Shown: positions 54,649 through 56,959 of the stretch, piece after piece
Numbering within the stretch: position 1 is the stretch's first letter
How the letters are laid out: each line of letters begins with the position of its first letter
From: Variovorax paradoxus
Lineage (GTDB): Bacteria > Pseudomonadota > Gammaproteobacteria > Burkholderiales > Burkholderiaceae_C
NCBI RefSeq assembly: GCF_018614955.1
Contig: NZ_JAGGNV010000063.1
Span: forward strand, 1-56,959
Reading direction: 5' to 3'
Length of the DNA: 56,959 nt
The notes under the pieces: generated by a model
The model's input: the letters and a program-made list of their open reading frames with translations, nothing else
What the model was told of the DNA's origin: nothing
Database searches by the model: none
Program-made: the position numbers and the translations under genes

Positions 54649-55683
54649 ATGGAATGGACCCCTTCGCTCGTGACGCAGTTGCCCAAGGTGGAACTGCATT
54701 GCCACCTGGCCGGAACCTTGCGCCCGACGACCCTGGCGGAACTCGCCGGCAAGTACGGCTTGCAACTGCCGCGGGCGGTGGAAGAGCTGTACGTCTATCG
54801 CGACTTCTACGACTTCCTCGAAGTACTCCGGCTGATCGCCCTGGTGCTGCGCGAGCACGAGGATTTCGAGCGCGTCGCGTATGAAGCCATCGAGGATGCG
54901 TTTACAACGAGCAACGTCCGGCACCTCGAAATGTCGTTCAACCCGCAGTACTTTATCCCTTCCGGTGCCAGCTACGCGACGCAGATGAAGGGCCTGGTGG
55001 CAGGCATCGAAGCCGCGGAGTACGACTTCCCGGTGTCGGCGTTGCTTCTTGCCGCGCTGGACCGGGAGTGGGACCCGGCGAGCGCTTCGGAGATGATGGA
55101 CCTGATCGTTGCCCATCGCCATGAGCGTGTCGTCGGCATCGGCCTCGATGGCCCGGAGCGCGCCGGTCCGCCGGCCAGGTTCGAGAGCGCCTACCGGCGC
55201 GCCACCCAGGCCGGCCTGAAGAAGACCGCGCATGTGTGTGAAGACAACCAGACCCTCGCCGAGGCGCCGCCTTCGCACCTGGATGCCTGCCTCGACCTGC
55301 TGCAATGCGATCGTCTGGACCATGGCTACAACCTGATGGCCTCTAAAGCCTCTATCCAGCGCGCCAAGGACAGCGGCATCTACTTTGCCGTGTGCGGTGT
55401 CACGAGCGTTGCCGCCAATCGGAGCCGCCGCCTGGCCGCGATCGAACGGATGGCAGCCGCCGGCTTGAACACCACGCTGAACACCGACGACCCGGCGATG
55501 TTCCATACCGACATGGCCCATACCTACAACCACGTTCTCGAGGGGCTGGGCTGGGGATGGCGCGAAGCGAAGCAGTTCAGCCTGGCCGGCGTCGAGGCCT
55601 GCTGGCTGGATCCGCAGGCGAAGGCCGAACTGCGCAACGACTTCCAACGCCAGATCGCGAAGCTCGAAGTCCAACGGACCTAG
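54649..55683 (+). CDS. adenosine/adenine deaminase-family metalloenzyme
   Basis: A 344-residue amidohydrolase of the adenosine deaminase family. Zn ligands H17/H19 lie in VELHCHLAGTLRP, a third His with the catalytic Glu in TAHVCEDNQ, a further His in DRLDHGYN and Asp in LNTDDPAMFHTD. The usual HAGE and IGHG motifs are altered to HVCE and LDHG, so the substrate may not be adenosine itself. It is 91 bp after the LysR gene and 39 bp before a Bug receptor, suggesting uptake and deamination of a purine-like or amino-heterocyclic compound. Confidence 0.83.
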   Translation: MEWTPSLVTQLPKVELHCHLAGTLRPTTLAELAGKYGLQLPRAVEELYVYRDFYDFLEVLRLIALVLREHEDFERVAYEAIEDAFTTSNVRHLEMSFNPQYFIPSGASYATQMKGLVAGIEAAEYDFPVSALLLAALDREWDPASASEMMDLIVAHRHERVVGIGLDGPERAGPPARFESAYRRATQAGLKKTAHVCEDNQTLAEAPPSHLDACLDLLQCDRLDHGYNLMASKASIQRAKDSGIYFAVCGVTSVAANRSRRLAAIERMAAAGLNTTLNTDDPAMFHTDMAHTYNHVLEGLGWGWREAKQFSLAGVEACWLDPQAKAELRNDFQRQIAKLEVQRT

Positions 55684-55722
55684 ACCTGAGCGGCAAGACG
55701 GATCAACCACTGAGTGCCCATC

Positions 55723-56721
55723 ATGAAACATCTTTCGCTCCTGCCCCAGCGCCGTGTTCTGCTTGCCGCCTTTGCCGCGGGCGTGATGGCTTGCACCGCC
55801 AATGCATTGGCAGACAGTTGGCCGTCCAAGCCCATCACGCTCATCGTGCCGTACTCGGCCGGCGGCAATGTCGACGTGATGGCGCGCTGGGTCGCGCCCG
55901 AACTGGCCAAGCGCCTGGGACAGCCGGTGGTGATCGACAACGTGGTCGGCGCGGGCGGTGTGATCGGCACCGAGAAAGCGATACGCGCCAAGCCGGACGG
56001 CTACACCTTGCTGCTGTCGGTGGAGAGTTCGGTCGTGATCGCCAAGATGGTCACTCCACTGACCGTGAAATACAACGGCCTGAAGGATCTGGAGCCGGTG
56101 ACGCTGCTGGGTTCGCAACCGCTGGTGCTCGTGGGCAAGCCCGAGCTCGCACCCCGGACCGCCGCCGAGCTCTTTGCCGACATCAAGGCGTCCCCCGGCA
56201 AGTACAGCTATGCCACGTCGGGTGTTGGAACCTCGTTGCACCTCGGTGGAGAGCTTCTGAAGCAGCAGGGCGGTGTGTCGATCGTGCATGTTCCCTATAA
56301 GGCGGGCCCGCAAATCGTGACCGACCTGGCCGGCAATCAGATCGACCTGGCGGTGCTGCCGCTGTCGATGGTCATGCAGCAGGTGCAGGCCGGAAAAATC
56401 AAGGCTTACGGCGTCATGGGCGAGAACGCTTCCGCGGCCATGCCCGGCATTCCGCCGCTTGCGAAGGTCCTGGCCTGGAAAGGCGCAGACGTCTCCGTAT
56501 GGCAAGGCATCTTCGCGCCGGTGGCGACCGACAGGTCTATCGTCGCGCGATTGAATCAGGAGCTGACGGAAGTCCTGCGTTCTCCTGACATGCAGAGGAA
56601 ATTCGACGAGGCCGGCGTCACCACGCTGGGATTGGGCCCGAAGGAGTTTGCTGCGTTCCTCAAGTCCGAAGAAGCAAAGTTCTCAGCCATCGTGACCCGG
56701 GGGAAGATTCGCGCCGACTGA
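55723..56721 (+). CDS. Bug-family (TctC-like) periplasmic solute receptor
   Basis: A 332-residue receptor with a Sec signal ending near TANALADS. Family blocks are WPSKPITLIVPYSAGGNVDV, VVIDNVVGAGGVIGTEKAI, TSGVGTSLHLGGELL and VPYKAGPQIVTDLAGNQIDL. No TctAB is nearby. It follows the deaminase gene and probably captures its substrate. ATG at 55723 is preferred over the in-frame GTG at 55714. Confidence 0.9.
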   Translation: MKHLSLLPQRRVLLAAFAAGVMACTANALADSWPSKPITLIVPYSAGGNVDVMARWVAPELAKRLGQPVVIDNVVGAGGVIGTEKAIRAKPDGYTLLLSVESSVVIAKMVTPLTVKYNGLKDLEPVTLLGSQPLVLVGKPELAPRTAAELFADIKASPGKYSYATSGVGTSLHLGGELLKQQGGVSIVHVPYKAGPQIVTDLAGNQIDLAVLPLSMVMQQVQAGKIKAYGVMGENASAAMPGIPPLAKVLAWKGADVSVWQGIFAPVATDRSIVARLNQELTEVLRSPDMQRKFDEAGVTTLGLGPKEFAAFLKSEEAKFSAIVTRGKIRAD

Positions 56722-56833
56722 GCATGGTGTCAGCGCTTCCGCTGCCTCGACTTCGCGAGAAGCAATGAACGCTTCGGTCCATGGGCGCTCGACTTGAAGG
56801 GGTCGGGTGGATGTCACAAACTTCCAAGGCGTG

Positions 56834-56859
56834 AGCTCTACAGCTCTACAGCTCTACAG
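56834..56859 (+). repeat. short tandem repeat, 8-bp unit
   Basis: AGCTCTAC is repeated three times plus a partial fourth copy (AG), in the intergenic region after the last receptor gene. An 8-bp unit is not a multiple of three, which fits non-coding DNA. No gene is visible from 56722 to the window end. Confidence 0.8.
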
Positions 56860-56959
56860 TCACTGAATCTCACGCCCTTCGATGTCGGCTCTCGCTGTCT
56901 GATAGGTCATGCAGCAAACATCAACGGCCGCTTTTGTTTAGATGCTATGTGGGACTACC

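Overview
The window is GC-rich, densely coded and rich in orphan tripartite-tricarboxylate (Bug/TctC-type) solute receptors, Rieske oxygenases and molybdenum hydroxylases. This points to a soil or water betaproteobacterium of the Burkholderiales, most like Comamonadaceae such as Variovorax. The genus is inferred from gene style only.

Layout. (1) 1-7500 is an accessory zone: a RES/Xre toxin-antitoxin pair with its own operator, a membrane-anchored alpha/beta-hydrolase, a large 2OG-Fe(II) oxygenase, and relics of at least three transposases. (2) 7537-27142 is a picolinic acid (pyridine-2-carboxylate) catabolic island matching the pic pathway described in Alcaligenes faecalis. A leftward operon runs pirin, picC (3,6-dihydroxypicolinate decarboxylase), picG (maleate isomerase), picE (N-formylmaleamate deformylase), picD (2,5-dihydroxypyridine dioxygenase), picF (maleamate amidohydrolase). 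The MarR regulator picR is divergent from it. A second leftward operon encodes a four-component Rieske hydroxylase (PicB type). Divergent from that, a rightward operon encodes a TRAP transporter and a three-subunit molybdenum hydroxylase (PicA type), followed by an ABC importer. Together they would take picolinate through 6-hydroxypicolinate, 3,6-dihydroxypicolinate, 2,5-dihydroxypyridine, N-formylmaleamate, maleamate and maleate to fumarate. (3) 27143-28596 holds two strong hairpins and a decayed DMT/EamA transporter gene. (4) 28597-44210 is a second, one-direction catabolic cluster: Bug receptor, SDR, cupin, alpha/beta-hydrolase, IclR regulator, an SDR lacking the usual Tyr/Lys pair, a ThDP enzyme, an aspartate-dehydrogenase-like enzyme, aldehyde dehydrogenase, a type I extradiol dioxygenase, Bug receptor, flavin monooxygenase, a small HTH-like protein, Rieske oxygenase, its reductase and a porin. 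Its logic is ring hydroxylation followed by meta-cleavage. I cannot name the substrate; this is the best candidate for an undescribed pathway. (5) 44241-52902 is a third unit: a divergent IclR regulator, a Bug receptor, a complete molybdenum hydroxylase with a separate CoxG protein, and a DMSO-reductase-family enzyme. (6) 53026-56959 contains an IS110-type relic, a LysR regulator, an adenosine-deaminase-family enzyme and a fourth Bug receptor.

Regulation visible in the DNA: the half-site ACACTGA/TCAGTGT occurs at the picR promoter and twice in the picB-TRAP divergent region. An interrupted palindrome lies ahead of the second cluster. A short palindrome sits on the start codon of the third-unit IclR gene. 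Twin palindromes lie on the start of the antitoxin gene. No tRNA, rRNA or CRISPR array was seen.
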